Of a stretch of 64,000 nucleotides of DNA, positions 46,446 through 54,592 are shown one piece after another (the stretch's first letter is position 1; the number at the start of each line of letters is the position of its first letter). The position numbers and the translations under genes were made by a program. The DNA is taken from contig NZ_JADYUM010000008.1 of NCBI RefSeq assembly GCF_021531815.1, forward strand, positions 1-64,000, in the 5' to 3' direction. This DNA comes from Pseudoflavonifractor phocaeensis (GTDB lineage Bacteria; Bacillota; Clostridia; Oscillospirales; Oscillospiraceae). The notes beneath the pieces were generated by a model that was given only the letters and a program-made list of their open reading frames with translations, did no database searches and was not told where the DNA came from.

Positions 46446-46763
46446 CTTATTGCTTGCGCCCTAATAATCAGTTCATCCATTATTATTGTAAGTTACCGTT
46501 GGGTGCGAGTCAAGAGTTGCTGCATTGTTTGTAAGAGTTACTTCCGGGTGCTTTTTTGCAAGAGTAACTTCAGTCTGGCTGCCCATCCAACCGGAATTTA
46601 GTTTTTCTATTGAGGCTTTTCCTATGAAGGTAATGGCCCTATTTCTTTGTCTATTGCCCAGCAAAGTTTGAGCTGCTGTGAAATAAGAAAATGCTTCCCT
46701 CGCAAGGCCAGTGATGAGTCATCACCGACTTGGGGGAAGCGTTTTGTGTTTTATACTCTCTGG
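46273..46763. other. Gene-poor junk segment inside the island
   Basis: Apart from the transposase fragment, this holds one copy of the TTTCTTTG repeat (46642-46676) and a nested hairpin ending GGGGAAGCGTTTT (46691-46745) that resembles 51274-51331. The second is probably a terminator for the sirtuin gene or its ancestor. Nothing else is recognisable. Confidence 0.5.
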
Positions 46764-47633
46764 TTATCTCAGGCCATTCAGCACCGCACCAATATCGGAA
46801 TTGAGCAGAATGGACTGTGCTTCAAGGCCTTTCATGGTGATGGCCTCACCCAGATTGATGCAGGCGTAAGTGGCCTTGGGATTTTGCGCCGTCATGTGCA
46901 GGAATGGCACTTTGATGATGCCGGGAGTATTGCTGCCGACGCCGAGTTCCAGGAACAAGATGTGACCGTTCCTATACCTATGCAGAAAATCCTCATATCG
47001 CCGAGCTGCGGCATACCAGCCCTCATCCTGCACAAAGCTGTCATCACAGCGCAAGTTCATAGTCATGGGCTTGCCGCACTTGGGACAGTGTGGAATCAGC
47101 TCAGAAGGGATACGCATGTCCGCTTGCTCCGCAATCATTCGTCGGACAGTAGCCTCGTTATCATAAGTGGCATGATGGCATGGTTCGCTGCATTGCCAGA
47201 GACCGTAGTCGCCCTGGGTGTAGAACAGCCGCGCCTTATCAAAACCAGCCAGTTGAAACTGATGGTCCACATTGGTGGTCAGGACGAAGTAGTTCTTATC
47301 CCTGACCAGATTCAGCAAGTCGGCATAAGGTTTGCCGGGTGTCACATCGTAACGGTTGTAATAGATGTGTCGGCTCCACCAGGCCCAGTATTCCTCCGGA
47401 GAGGGAAAGGGATAGAATCCGCCGGAATACATGTCGGTGATGCCGTACTTCTCATGGAAGTCAGAGAAGTATTTCAAAAAGCGCTCGCCGCCATAGGTCA
47501 GACCAGCAGAAGCGGAAAGGCCGGAGCCAGCGCCGATGAGGATGGCATCTGCGCTTTGTAACTCAACCTTCAGCCTCTCAATTTTCTGTGAGTAGCCTTC
47601 TGTAGATTTCGAGGTCCAGGTCTTTGAAAACAT
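46764..47633 (-). CDS. Class M sirtuin (SirTM), protein ADP-ribosyltransferase
   Basis: 289 residues. The NAD fold shows ILIGAGSGLSASAGL, TTNVDHQFQLAGF and ELGVGSNTPGIIKVPF; zinc-ribbon cysteines are C-x3-C (CSEPC) and C-x2-C (CPKCG). The usual deacetylase catalytic His region (QNxDxLH) is replaced by TTNVDHQFQLAG, as in SirTM, which ADP-ribosylates proteins. In Staphylococcus and Streptococcus it modifies lipoylated GcvH-L together with a macrodomain partner. Here its start (AAGGTGA upstream) overlaps the macrodomain gene by 56 bases, but no GcvH-L or lipoate ligase is seen. Confidence 0.9.
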   Translation of the reverse strand: MFSKTWTSKSTEGYSQKIERLKVELQSADAILIGAGSGLSASAGLTYGGERFLKYFSDFHEKYGITDMYSGGFYPFPSPEEYWAWWSRHIYYNRYDVTPGKPYADLLNLVRDKNYFVLTTNVDHQFQLAGFDKARLFYTQGDYGLWQCSEPCHHATYDNEATVRRMIAEQADMRIPSELIPHCPKCGKPMTMNLRCDDSFVQDEGWYAAARRYEDFLHRYRNGHILFLELGVGSNTPGIIKVPFLHMTAQNPKATYACINLGEAITMKGLEAQSILLNSDIGAVLNGLR

Positions 47634-48357
47634 TGAAAATCACCTTCATTTTGCTGCTGGTCTCGGACTTATACCGACGTACAGTCTCCACGGCGATCTC
47701 GGCGGCACGCTGATTGGGAAAGTGGAACACGCCGGTGGAGATGCAGCAGAACGCGATGCTCTCCACGCCATTCTGCTGGGCCAGTTCCAGACAGGAGTGG
47801 TAGCAGGAGGCCAGCAGGCGCTCGTCCTCCGGGGTTACACGGCCCTCAATGATGGGGCCGACGGTATGCAGGACATAGTCGCAGGGCAGATTGTAGGCCT
47901 TGGTGATTTTGGCCTGCCCAGTGGGCTCCTCATGGCCCTGGCGCTCCATGATCTCAGCGCAGTCCAGCCGAAGCTGGACGCCTGCGAAAGTATGGATGCA
48001 GTTGTCGATGCAGGCGTGGCACGGCACATAACAGCCCGTCATGCCGCGGTTTGCGGCGTTCACAATGGCGCCGCACCGGAGCCGGGTGATGTCGCCCTGC
48101 CAGAGGTAGAAATTGCCGCAAACCAGCTCCAAATCGTCCAGGCGGGTGATGCCAGCGTCTTCGATTTCCTGACGCAGGTATTCGTCCTGCACGGTCAGAA
48201 ATTCGGTGTCTATGGCTTGGGGGCGGCGGACATTCATAAGAGAACGCAGCATACGCTTCTGTTCATAGGCATCCGCCGGGACTTCCATGCCGCGATAGCG
48301 CCTGTCCTCGTCCAGCAGCCGCTGGATGAGAAATACTCTTTTTTCGGCCTGGTTCAT
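47578..48357 (-). CDS. SirTM-linked zinc macrodomain protein (ADP-ribose hydrolase)
   Basis: 259 residues. An N-terminal ~80-residue helical part precedes the macrodomain: LWQGDITRLRCGAIVNAANRGMTGCYVPCHACIDNCIHTFAG, then GQAKITKAYNLPCDYVLHTVGP and SIAFCCISTGVFHFPNQRAAEIA. The CHACIDNCIH stretch carries the Cys/His zinc ligands of this subclass. It should remove ADP-ribose added by the sirtuin. Start ATG 48357 was chosen because GGGAG lies 8 bases before it. Confidence 0.9.
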   Translation of the reverse strand: MNQAEKRVFLIQRLLDEDRRYRGMEVPADAYEQKRMLRSLMNVRRPQAIDTEFLTVQDEYLRQEIEDAGITRLDDLELVCGNFYLWQGDITRLRCGAIVNAANRGMTGCYVPCHACIDNCIHTFAGVQLRLDCAEIMERQGHEEPTGQAKITKAYNLPCDYVLHTVGPIIEGRVTPEDERLLASCYHSCLELAQQNGVESIAFCCISTGVFHFPNQRAAEIAVETVRRYKSETSSKMKVIFNVFKDLDLEIYRRLLTEN

Positions 48358-48411
48358 ATGCTTTTCTCCCATACGATAATTGCCCGCCCTTTCGCAGAGC
48401 GGGCAATCATT

Positions 48412-48804
48412 TTAGAATTTGTGGACTTCAGGTGCTGCGGTGAAGGAGCTGAATGTGGCAATGGCATTCTTCAGGTACAGCACCTGAGTATTGCCGTCAT
48501 TCTCATCGTACATGGCCCGCAGGTTGGTGTAGTCGTCCAACATGGACTTCTTGGCTTCTACGCGGTCATCCTCCACCAGTTCAGCGGCGACGCGGAGCCA
48601 CACGCCGTCCTTGAAGGCGCAGATCTCGCACTTGGGGTTGGCGGCCAGCTGTTTGGACACGGACTTGGATTTGCCGGTCTGAATATACAGCTTACCCTCG
48701 AAGATATGGGCAGTGCCGAAGGGACGGACGCGGGGCTGGTCGCCCTCCACGGTAGCCAGGTAGTATGTACCAGCAGACTTCAGAAATTCACATACTTTTT
48801 CCAT
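48412..48804 (-). CDS. Pyridoxamine 5'-phosphate oxidase-family flavoprotein
   Basis: 130 residues of the split-barrel FMN-binding fold: YYLATVEGDQPRVRPFGTAHIFEGKLYIQTGKSKSVSKQLAANPKCEIC, then GVWLRVAAELVEDDRVEAKKSML. Members bind FMN or F420 and reduce various substrates; the substrate is unknown here. It is divergent from an HxlR repressor across 134 bases and is its likely target. The next gene downstream is the macrodomain gene, 54 bases past the stop. Confidence 0.88.
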   Translation of the reverse strand: MEKVCEFLKSAGTYYLATVEGDQPRVRPFGTAHIFEGKLYIQTGKSKSVSKQLAANPKCEICAFKDGVWLRVAAELVEDDRVEAKKSMLDDYTNLRAMYDENDGNTQVLYLKNAIATFSSFTAAPEVHKF

Positions 48805-48883
48805 GAGAGATACCTCCGTTTATTTGATTGCTTGACGCATCATGATTTTTCTTATATGATACAGTTAAAAGTTTCCCTTGTAA

Positions 48884-48925
48884 AGTAGGTACTATTTTGT
48901 TATATAGTTACCAAATAGAAACTAT
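48884..48925. promoter_or_regulatory. HxlR-type operator region
   Basis: Two overlapping imperfect inverted repeats, GTACTAT..ATAGTTAC and TAGTTACCAAATAGAAACTA, lie between the divergent flavoprotein and HxlR genes. Such GTAC/TAGT-rich dyads are typical HxlR-family targets. Confidence 0.5.
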
Positions 48926-48938
48926 TGGAGGATTTATG

Positions 48939-49253
48939 ATGGAACTGCCCGCATGTCCGGTGGAGACTACCCTGATGCTCATCGGGGACAAATGGAAGGT
49001 GCTGATCCTGCGGGATCTGATGGACGGCACCAAACGCTTCGGCGAACTGAAAAAGTCCATCGGTACGGTGTCCCAGAAGGTGCTGACCGCCCAGCTCCGG
49101 GACATGGAGGAGAAGGGTCTGCTCACCCGCAAGGTCTATGCCGAGGTGCCGCCAAGGGTGGAGTATACTCTCACCGAGACCGGCTATAGTCTGAAGCCAG
49201 TTTTGGACGCCATGGGGACCTGGGGTGCGGACTATCAGGCGAAGAACGGATAA
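48939..49253 (+). CDS. HxlR-family transcriptional regulator
   Basis: 104 residues, a complete HxlR winged helix: CPVETTLMLIGDKWKVLILRDLMDGTKRFGELKKSIGTVSQKVLTAQLRDMEEKGLL. The Cys after the first residues is a redox-sensing position in some members. ATG 48939 was preferred to 48936, since GGAGG is then 7 bases away. It probably controls the divergent flavoprotein and perhaps the downstream genes, which follow after 11 bases. Confidence 0.92.
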   Translation: MELPACPVETTLMLIGDKWKVLILRDLMDGTKRFGELKKSIGTVSQKVLTAQLRDMEEKGLLTRKVYAEVPPRVEYTLTETGYSLKPVLDAMGTWGADYQAKNG

Positions 49254-49264
49254 GGAGAGTAGCA

Positions 49265-49675
49265 ATGGTTCGTGAAATATGCAAAGACGAGGCGTTTCTC
49301 GCCCAAAAGGCGGAGCCCGCCACGGCAGACGATCTGGTTGCGGCGCAGGATCTGCTGGATACATTGGTCGCCCATAAGGATGGCTGTGTGGGCATGGCAG
49401 CGAATATGATCGGCGTCAACAAACGCATCATCGCATTTGACAACGAGGGCGAATACATGGTCATGTTCAATCCCGTCATCGTTAAGCAGTCCGGGGCGTA
49501 TGAGGCCGAGGAGGGCTGCCTGTCCCTCACTGGTACGCGGCGCACGAAGCGTTTCCAGACCATCAAGGTGCAATGGCAAAACGAAAAGTTTCAAACCCGG
49601 CTCAAGACCTTCACCGGCTGGACGGCGGAGATCATTCAGCACGAGATCGACCATTGCGAAGGGATCATCGTATGA
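49265..49675 (+). CDS. Peptide deformylase-like protein
   Basis: 136 residues with the three deformylase motifs: GMAANMIG (motif 1), EEGCLS (motif 2) and QHEIDH (motif 3, metal and catalytic Glu). The motif-1 Gln is Met in this copy, which may lower or change activity. A housekeeping deformylase is therefore likely elsewhere. It could still remove formyl groups from N-termini, perhaps under stress. It overlaps the next gene by 4 bases. Confidence 0.88.
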   Translation: MVREICKDEAFLAQKAEPATADDLVAAQDLLDTLVAHKDGCVGMAANMIGVNKRIIAFDNEGEYMVMFNPVIVKQSGAYEAEEGCLSLTGTRRTKRFQTIKVQWQNEKFQTRLKTFTGWTAEIIQHEIDHCEGIIV

Positions 49676-50400
49676 AGAAAAGGACGAGAATCATCCTGTC
49701 CGCGTGTCTGGCGGTCCTTCTTGTCATCGGAATCGGCGGCTATGCCTATCTGTCCGATTATTACCATGCCGATGAAACAGCCTTGGAAGCTATGGCCTAT
49801 CAGACGGACAGTGTGCAGACGGAGCAGGACGGGGATGTGATCTGGTTCGTTCCCGAGGATCCGACCACAGGGCTGATCTTTTACCCCGGCGGGAAGGTGG
49901 AGTATACTGCCTATGCGCCCCTGCTGCGTGCCTGTGCAGAAAACGGTATTCTCTGCGCTCTGGTGCGGATGCCTGGCAATCTGGCTGTTCTGGATGCTAA
50001 CGCTGCGGACGGACTCCAACAAGAACATCCGGAGATCACAACCTGGTACATAGCTGGACACTCTCTGGGCGGTGCTATGGCTGCGAACTACGTCACAGCA
50101 CATTACGAGGATTTTGACGGGCTGATCCTGTTGGCCGCCTACTCCACAAAAGATCTCTCCCAGACAACCCTGCGGGTGCTCTCTGTCTATGGCTCGGAGG
50201 ACGGAGTGATAAATCGGGAATCCTATGAAAAGAATCGCGCAAATCTCCCTGCAGATACCACCGAAGTGGTTCTGGACGGCGGCTGCCACGCTCAGTTTGG
50301 CAGCTATGGCCCACAGGATGGCGATGGGATCCCCACCATTTCGGGCGAGGAACAGGTTCGGCAGACCGTAGAAGCGATTGCGGCTTTCGTCGGACAGTAA
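49672..50400 (+). CDS. Alpha/beta hydrolase with N-terminal membrane anchor
   Basis: 242 residues. A signal-anchor (RIILSACLAVLLVIGIGGYAYL, about 5-27) is followed by an alpha/beta hydrolase core with nucleophile Ser in GHSLGGAM, the Asp in SEDGVI and the His in GGCHAQFGSYG. The enzyme should face the outside. The substrate (ester or peptide) is unknown. It starts inside the deformylase stop (ATGA). Confidence 0.9.
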   Translation: MKKRTRIILSACLAVLLVIGIGGYAYLSDYYHADETALEAMAYQTDSVQTEQDGDVIWFVPEDPTTGLIFYPGGKVEYTAYAPLLRACAENGILCALVRMPGNLAVLDANAADGLQQEHPEITTWYIAGHSLGGAMAANYVTAHYEDFDGLILLAAYSTKDLSQTTLRVLSVYGSEDGVINRESYEKNRANLPADTTEVVLDGGCHAQFGSYGPQDGDGIPTISGEEQVRQTVEAIAAFVGQ

Positions 50401-50411
50401 GGAGGTCCAGT

Positions 50412-51161
50412 ATGATACTCTATTTTACCGGTACCGGGAACAGCCGGTACATCGCAGAGCGCATCGCGGTCGCCCTGGGCGACGAGCTTCTCAGCATGAA
50501 CGACCGCATCAAGGCGGGCGCTCACTCGCCTGTCGAGACTGACGAGCGTCTGGTCATCGTCACGCCCACTTACGCCTGGCGTATTCCGCGCATTGTGCGG
50601 GATTGGCTGACAGAAACGGATTTTCCCTGTGGGACGCAGACTTGGTTTGTCATGACCTGCGGCAGCGAGATCGGTAATGCCGCCGGGTATAACCAGGCGC
50701 TCTGCCGGGAGAAACAGCTCACCTATATGGGCACGGCGCAGATCGTCATGCCTGAAAATTACATTGCCATGTTCAACGCGCCGCAGGCGGAGGAAGCACG
50801 GCAAATCGTTGCCAAGGCGGAGCCGGACATTGACCGTGTGATCTCCGCCATCACGGCGAATCAAGCGTTCCCACCGACCCGTAATAACCTCTACGACCGC
50901 TTCATGAGCGGTCCGGTGAACCCAATTTTCTATTCTTTCTTCGTCAAAGCAAATGCCTTTACGGCCAGCGATGTCTGCACCGGATGCGGTCAGTGTGCAA
51001 GGCTCTGCCCAACGAACAACATCACGATTCAAAACGGCAAGCCTGTCTGGGGCGGTGATTGTACCCACTGCATGGCGTGCATCTGCCGCTGTCCTGCTGA
51101 AGCCATCGAGTACGGCAAAAGGAGCCTGGGCAAGCCCAGATATCATTTCGAGGCGCTCTGA
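50412..51161 (+). CDS. EFR1-family flavodoxin-ferredoxin protein
   Basis: 249 residues. A flavodoxin-like N-terminus (YFTGTGNSRYIAERIA, TPTYAWRIPRIVRDWL) is joined to two 4Fe-4S motifs, CTGCGQCARLCP and CTHCMACICRCP. These EFR1 proteins serve as electron carriers in anaerobes. GGAGG precedes the ATG. It follows the hydrolase by 11 bases and ends the HxlR-led set. Confidence 0.93.
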   Translation: MILYFTGTGNSRYIAERIAVALGDELLSMNDRIKAGAHSPVETDERLVIVTPTYAWRIPRIVRDWLTETDFPCGTQTWFVMTCGSEIGNAAGYNQALCREKQLTYMGTAQIVMPENYIAMFNAPQAEEARQIVAKAEPDIDRVISAITANQAFPPTRNNLYDRFMSGPVNPIFYSFFVKANAFTASDVCTGCGQCARLCPTNNITIQNGKPVWGGDCTHCMACICRCPAEAIEYGKRSLGKPRYHFEAL

Positions 51162-51659
51162 GAAAAATAGTTTTTTCTTTGTTTATTGCCCCGCAAACTT
51201 TGAGTTGCTTCTTCCGCAGAAAACACTTGCATAACCCCCTGGTCAGAGTTACAATCCAACCAATCTGAAACGAGAAACGCTTCCCGTCCTGGGCCGGTGA
51301 AAAAGTCACCGGTTTGGGGTGGGAAGCGTTTTTGACCACATAAATGACCACAGACAGCGCCGGAACACCGGTCAAACGCAGGTTCAAAGAGGCTTAAAGA
51401 GTAATGGTAAACGAACAAAAAGGGCTAAAAACAACTATAAATGACCGGAAAAAGTTTTTCCAGATTGTTTGGGAGCAGGACGCTGCAGATTCGAATCCTG
51501 TTAGTTCAGTTAGCCGGTTTGGATCCACGGGTGCCGTCAACAGGTACTTTGTCGTGGTGCTTAAACAAAGTTTGGGACAGGCCCTGACAATGACCTGCGG
51601 CTATTGTGATTAGATACCCGCTCAAATCCGTTTCAAAGCACAGGCCTTTGCATTTATTC
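51162..51659. other. Island right border region
   Basis: About 500 bases with no gene. In order: a TTTCTTTG-type repeat (51174-51210), a nested hairpin ending GGGAAGCGTTTTT (51274-51331), the 27-bp direct repeat (51331-51357), and a tRNA-3'-end-like stretch (GCAGATTCGAATCCTGT, about 51486-51502). The last might be a T-arm remnant, weakly supported. Confidence 0.5.
51331..51357. repeat. 27-bp direct repeat, right copy (island boundary candidate)
   Basis: Identical to 45550-45576. It stands directly after a terminator-like hairpin. Confidence 0.8.
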
Positions 51660-52376
51660 TTATTTTTTCCTTAACACGATTTTGATAAAGTTCAAATACT
51701 TTCCCCCACCGGCTTCTATGGCTTTGCGATCTCCGACAGCGTACTCATTTTCCTGCCTTAGCCAGTCCGCCCATACCTCTTCGTTGGATTCCATTTGGCT
51801 GACTTCAATGATCTCGGCATCCCTGCTCCGGCTGACCATGCTGCGCCAGTAAGCCACATCATGCATATAGTCCAGCTGCTCCGGTGTCCAGGACAGCAGC
51901 AATTCCGGAGGCAAATGGTCGTGGCAATCTTCCTTCATACCTGGGATAGCAATGTAGACATATCCACCTTTCTTGAGAAAGGGCAGCAGCTTTTGATCCA
52001 GAAATTCCGGATCACGGCCAAAATAGTTATAGGAATCCGTACTGACGACGGCATCAAAGAACTCTGCGTCAAACGGCAAAGCGGTCGCGTCTGCTTTGAC
52101 CGGAACAATTTCCGTTTCGGACAGCCCCATTTTCCGGAAAAAACGCCGGTTTTCCTCCGGATCGCTCCACAGGTCCGCGGCATAGACAGTAAAACCGTGT
52201 TCCTTTGCCAGAAACACGCTGGTCAGCCCCTGTCCGCTGCCAAGGTCACAGACCACGCTCCCGGCAGGAATCTGATGACCGGTCAGCAGTTCTTCCTCCA
52301 ATTTTATAGGATTTGGCCCCATGATTTTCTCCATGAGTTCCAGCGTGTTGCATTTTTCACTTAACGGATATTTCAT
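51660..52376 (-). CDS. SAM-dependent methyltransferase
   Basis: 238 residues with a class I fold: SVVCDLGSGQGLTSVFLAKEHG (motif I), VYAADLW (acidic loop), DAVVSTDSYNYFG and FLKKGGYVYIAIPGM. The substrate is unknown; relatives are annotated as general methyltransferases. It starts 5 bases after rsgA ends, in a TetR-RsgA-methyltransferase operon. Confidence 0.88.
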   Translation of the reverse strand: MKYPLSEKCNTLELMEKIMGPNPIKLEEELLTGHQIPAGSVVCDLGSGQGLTSVFLAKEHGFTVYAADLWSDPEENRRFFRKMGLSETEIVPVKADATALPFDAEFFDAVVSTDSYNYFGRDPEFLDQKLLPFLKKGGYVYIAIPGMKEDCHDHLPPELLLSWTPEQLDYMHDVAYWRSMVSRSRDAEIIEVSQMESNEEVWADWLRQENEYAVGDRKAIEAGGGKYLNFIKIVLRKK

Positions 52377-52381
52377 GTATA

Positions 52382-53416
52382 TTACCTCTTCTTGTTATAC
52401 TTATTGATTTTTGAGATCTCTTTGAACTTCTTTTCTTTTGCGGCCAGGTAGCTTTCGCTGTCGGCGGCATAAGCATTCTCGTTTTTCAGCTTTTGATAGG
52501 ACAGCCAGCGGCCGCCGTCCAAATCACCGCTCCGGATGGCAGCGCGGACAGCGCAGCCCGGTTCGCCCGAGTGGGAACAGTTGCGGAAGCGGCACCGGGC
52601 TGCCAGTTCTTCAATATCCCCGAAGGTCTGCTCAACGCCGGACGCGGCGTCCCACATGCCCAGCTCCCGCATGCCCGGGGTATCAATGACCATGGCCCCG
52701 TTGGGCAGAAACAGCAGTTCCCGGTGGGTCGTGGTGTGATGGCCCTTATCGTCATTTCGCAGACCGTCTGTCGCCAGGCGTTCTTCCCCCAGCAGGCGGT
52801 TGATCAGTGTGGACTTGCCCACACCGGAGGAGCCCACGAAGGCAACGGTCCTGTCCTGCGTGATATAAGGCATGATCTGCCGGTATCCGTCCGACTCCAT
52901 GGCGGAGGTGGTCAGAATGGTTACGCCCATGGCGATGGCCTCCACCTCCCTTTGTTTTTGGGGCAGGTCCGCGCACAGGTCCGCTTTTGTCAGCACCACC
53001 ACCGGATCCGCTCCGCTTTCCCATGCAACGGAAAGATAGCGTTCCAGCCGGCGCAGATTGAAATCGTTGTTCAAGCTCATGCACAGAAACACGGTGTCGA
53101 TATTGGCAGCCACTATCTGTTCCGTTTTGGAAGTGCCTGCCGCCTTGCGCACAAACAGGCTTTTACGGGGCAGCACCTGATGGATGACGGCAGTATCCGG
53201 ATCGGCACAGTCGGCCATTACGTAGTCGCCTACGGCGGGGTAATCGGAGGGGGATTGCGCATCGAATTGAAATTTACCGGAAACCAGAGCGTTCTGTTCG
53301 CCCACGACGGTGCAGATTCTGTACATACCCTTTTCCTGCAGCGTGATCCGCCCCACGGTCCGTTCGGGATACTGAGCGGCCAGCGCCGCCCAGCGGTCCG
53401 GGATCAAAAAACTCAT
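52382..53416 (-). CDS. rsgA: Ribosome-biogenesis GTPase RsgA, accessory copy
   Basis: 344 residues. An OB-fold start, then a circularly permuted GTPase: LTKAD (G4), TSAM (G5), GSSGVGKSTLINRL (G1), DTPGMREL (G3), and a zinc knuckle CRFRNCSHSGEPGC. It matches RsgA/YjeQ, which acts in late 30S subunit maturation. The TetR-linked operon suggests an extra, regulated copy. The start ATG 53416 overlaps the TetR stop (ATGA); a GTG three codons upstream is less likely. Confidence 0.93.
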   Translation of the reverse strand: MSFLIPDRWAALAAQYPERTVGRITLQEKGMYRICTVVGEQNALVSGKFQFDAQSPSDYPAVGDYVMADCADPDTAVIHQVLPRKSLFVRKAAGTSKTEQIVAANIDTVFLCMSLNNDFNLRRLERYLSVAWESGADPVVVLTKADLCADLPQKQREVEAIAMGVTILTTSAMESDGYRQIMPYITQDRTVAFVGSSGVGKSTLINRLLGEERLATDGLRNDDKGHHTTTHRELLFLPNGAMVIDTPGMRELGMWDAASGVEQTFGDIEELAARCRFRNCSHSGEPGCAVRAAIRSGDLDGGRWLSYQKLKNENAYAADSESYLAAKEKKFKEISKINKYNKKR

Positions 53417-53982
53417 CTGCGCCACCTCTCCAAATGTGCGTCCAGCAAGGCATATACCGACGCCTTATCGTCTGCGTCATCGTAAACACTGTACAATAGG
53501 TACATTGGGCCGTAAAAAGCCAGGGCTTCTGCCTGAGAACCCAATAAATCTGCCACATAGTTCAGCGGGCCGGCGCCAAGATACTGATGGTAAAGACCGC
53601 TCATTTCTTCGCTGCGGTATTGTTCCACCGTCAGCATCTTTCGGAAAGAAGATGCAAACTCATCTTCCGTCCAATAACGGAATTGCTGTTTGCTGAATAT
53701 GATCAGATCCTTTACGGACGATCGTTCATAGGCTTCCGGCATGGCCTCTGCCGTTCCTTCCGGCAAAGAACAGGCGATCGCGTTTTCTCCATCCCGCTGT
53801 TCCATGACCTGTAAGATGCTGTCAAAAATATCCCGCTTATTTTTGTAATGCTTATAGAGGGAAGGGGCTTTGATACCGACAGCTTTTGCGATCTGATCCA
53901 CACTGACAGCCTCATATCCCTCTTTTGAAAACAGTTTTACTGCTTCCGTCAGAATTCTTTGTTTCGTCGTTTCGTTTTTCAT
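53413..53982 (-). CDS. TetR-family regulator
   Basis: 189 residues. The helix-turn-helix is complete (RILTEAVKLFSKEGYEAVSVDQIAKAVGIKAPSLYKHYKNKRDIF); the C-terminal 130 residues form the ligand-binding domain. Two identical-format 16-bp palindromes just upstream are likely operators, so it should repress itself and the two genes behind it. The ligand is unknown. Confidence 0.95.
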   Translation of the reverse strand: MKNETTKQRILTEAVKLFSKEGYEAVSVDQIAKAVGIKAPSLYKHYKNKRDIFDSILQVMEQRDGENAIACSLPEGTAEAMPEAYERSSVKDLIIFSKQQFRYWTEDEFASSFRKMLTVEQYRSEEMSGLYHQYLGAGPLNYVADLLGSQAEALAFYGPMYLLYSVYDDADDKASVYALLDAHLERWRR

Positions 53983-53994
53983 AACACCCTCGTG

Positions 53995-54036
53995 GCTAAT
54001 GAACGTTAGCTAAATTATATGCTAATAATTGTTAGC
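53995..54036 (-). promoter_or_regulatory. Double TetR operator
   Basis: GCTAATGAACGTTAGC (53995-54010) and GCTAATAATTGTTAGC (54021-54036) share GCTAAT-N4-GTTAGC and are 26 bases apart centre to centre. They lie 12 to 54 bases before the TetR start. Confidence 0.8.
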
Positions 54037-54164
54037 TGTCAATACGCCGTTCAGAAAAGCTGCAAGCGGTGGTGTTGTTTTCCACTCTAATCATGTAGCG
54101 ACCGGTATTGTTACGGGTGGAATAGTGTCGCTTGCAGATGATACTATTTTGAGATCCGCCACAC

Positions 54165-54318
54165 TGTTTCAGCAAGGATGCCTTTGAAAAGCTGACCGGC
54201 GACAACAAGGAGCTGCTCATCATTCCAGGTGCGGGCGTACCGACCTCTGTGAACGGTTGGATGTGATCCCTTTTAACAAGATGGAAGGGCTCTTCAGATC
54301 ATATATGGGCTGAATTTC
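54165..54318 (+). pseudogene. Alpha/beta hydrolase 3'-end remnant
   Basis: FSKDAFEKLTGDNKELLIIPGAG in one frame continues, after a one-base shift near 54236, as TDLCERLDVIPFNKMEGLF with a stop at 54313. This is the C-terminus of a YcjY/Fgh15-type hydrolase (ELxIVPxAxHxDLYDRxDLIPFDK). The conserved His position is lost at the shift. Confidence 0.65.
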
Positions 54319-54474
54319 ATGGAGAACCTGTTGGGGATACGGTATGATTGCGCAGAGCACTGGTTGCGGTCAGTTTTTGCCATATTGATTCGTGAGTGAG
54401 TTCATATTCTGACAAAATCTTGCATTTTTCATTGTTATCCTCTACAATCATTTTGCGGTGGCTGATGGGAGGAG

Positions 54475-54592
54475 GACCGTAACAGGGGAAATCAAACTTG
54501 CGGAAGTGTGTGACGTCGACGCCTGGATGGAGCCGAGGAAGAGGTCAAGGACAGCTTTCCCGGGCTGGAGACGGTCAAAAGGGGAGTAGAGG
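54475..54592 (+). pseudogene. Acetyltransferase-like 5' fragment
   Basis: The stretch GEIKLAEVCDVDAWMEP, followed in another frame by VKDSFPGLETVKRG, looks like the start of a GNAT gene broken by a frameshift. It runs up to the intact GNAT-YoaP gene. Confidence 0.35.

Larger units (their letters stand above)
54037..54592. other. Decayed region with gene fragments
   Basis: Besides the two fragments below, the first 110 bases and 54321-54450 show no recognisable gene. Confidence 0.5.

Noticed and set aside
46473-46664. 63-residue minus-strand frame with VTLAKKHPEVTLTN
   Set aside because: It may be a remnant of a plasmid or phage gene, but no ribosome site or known domain was found.
51474-51520. 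Intact tRNA gene
   Set aside because: Only a T-arm-like stretch is present. No acceptor, D or anticodon arms can be drawn.
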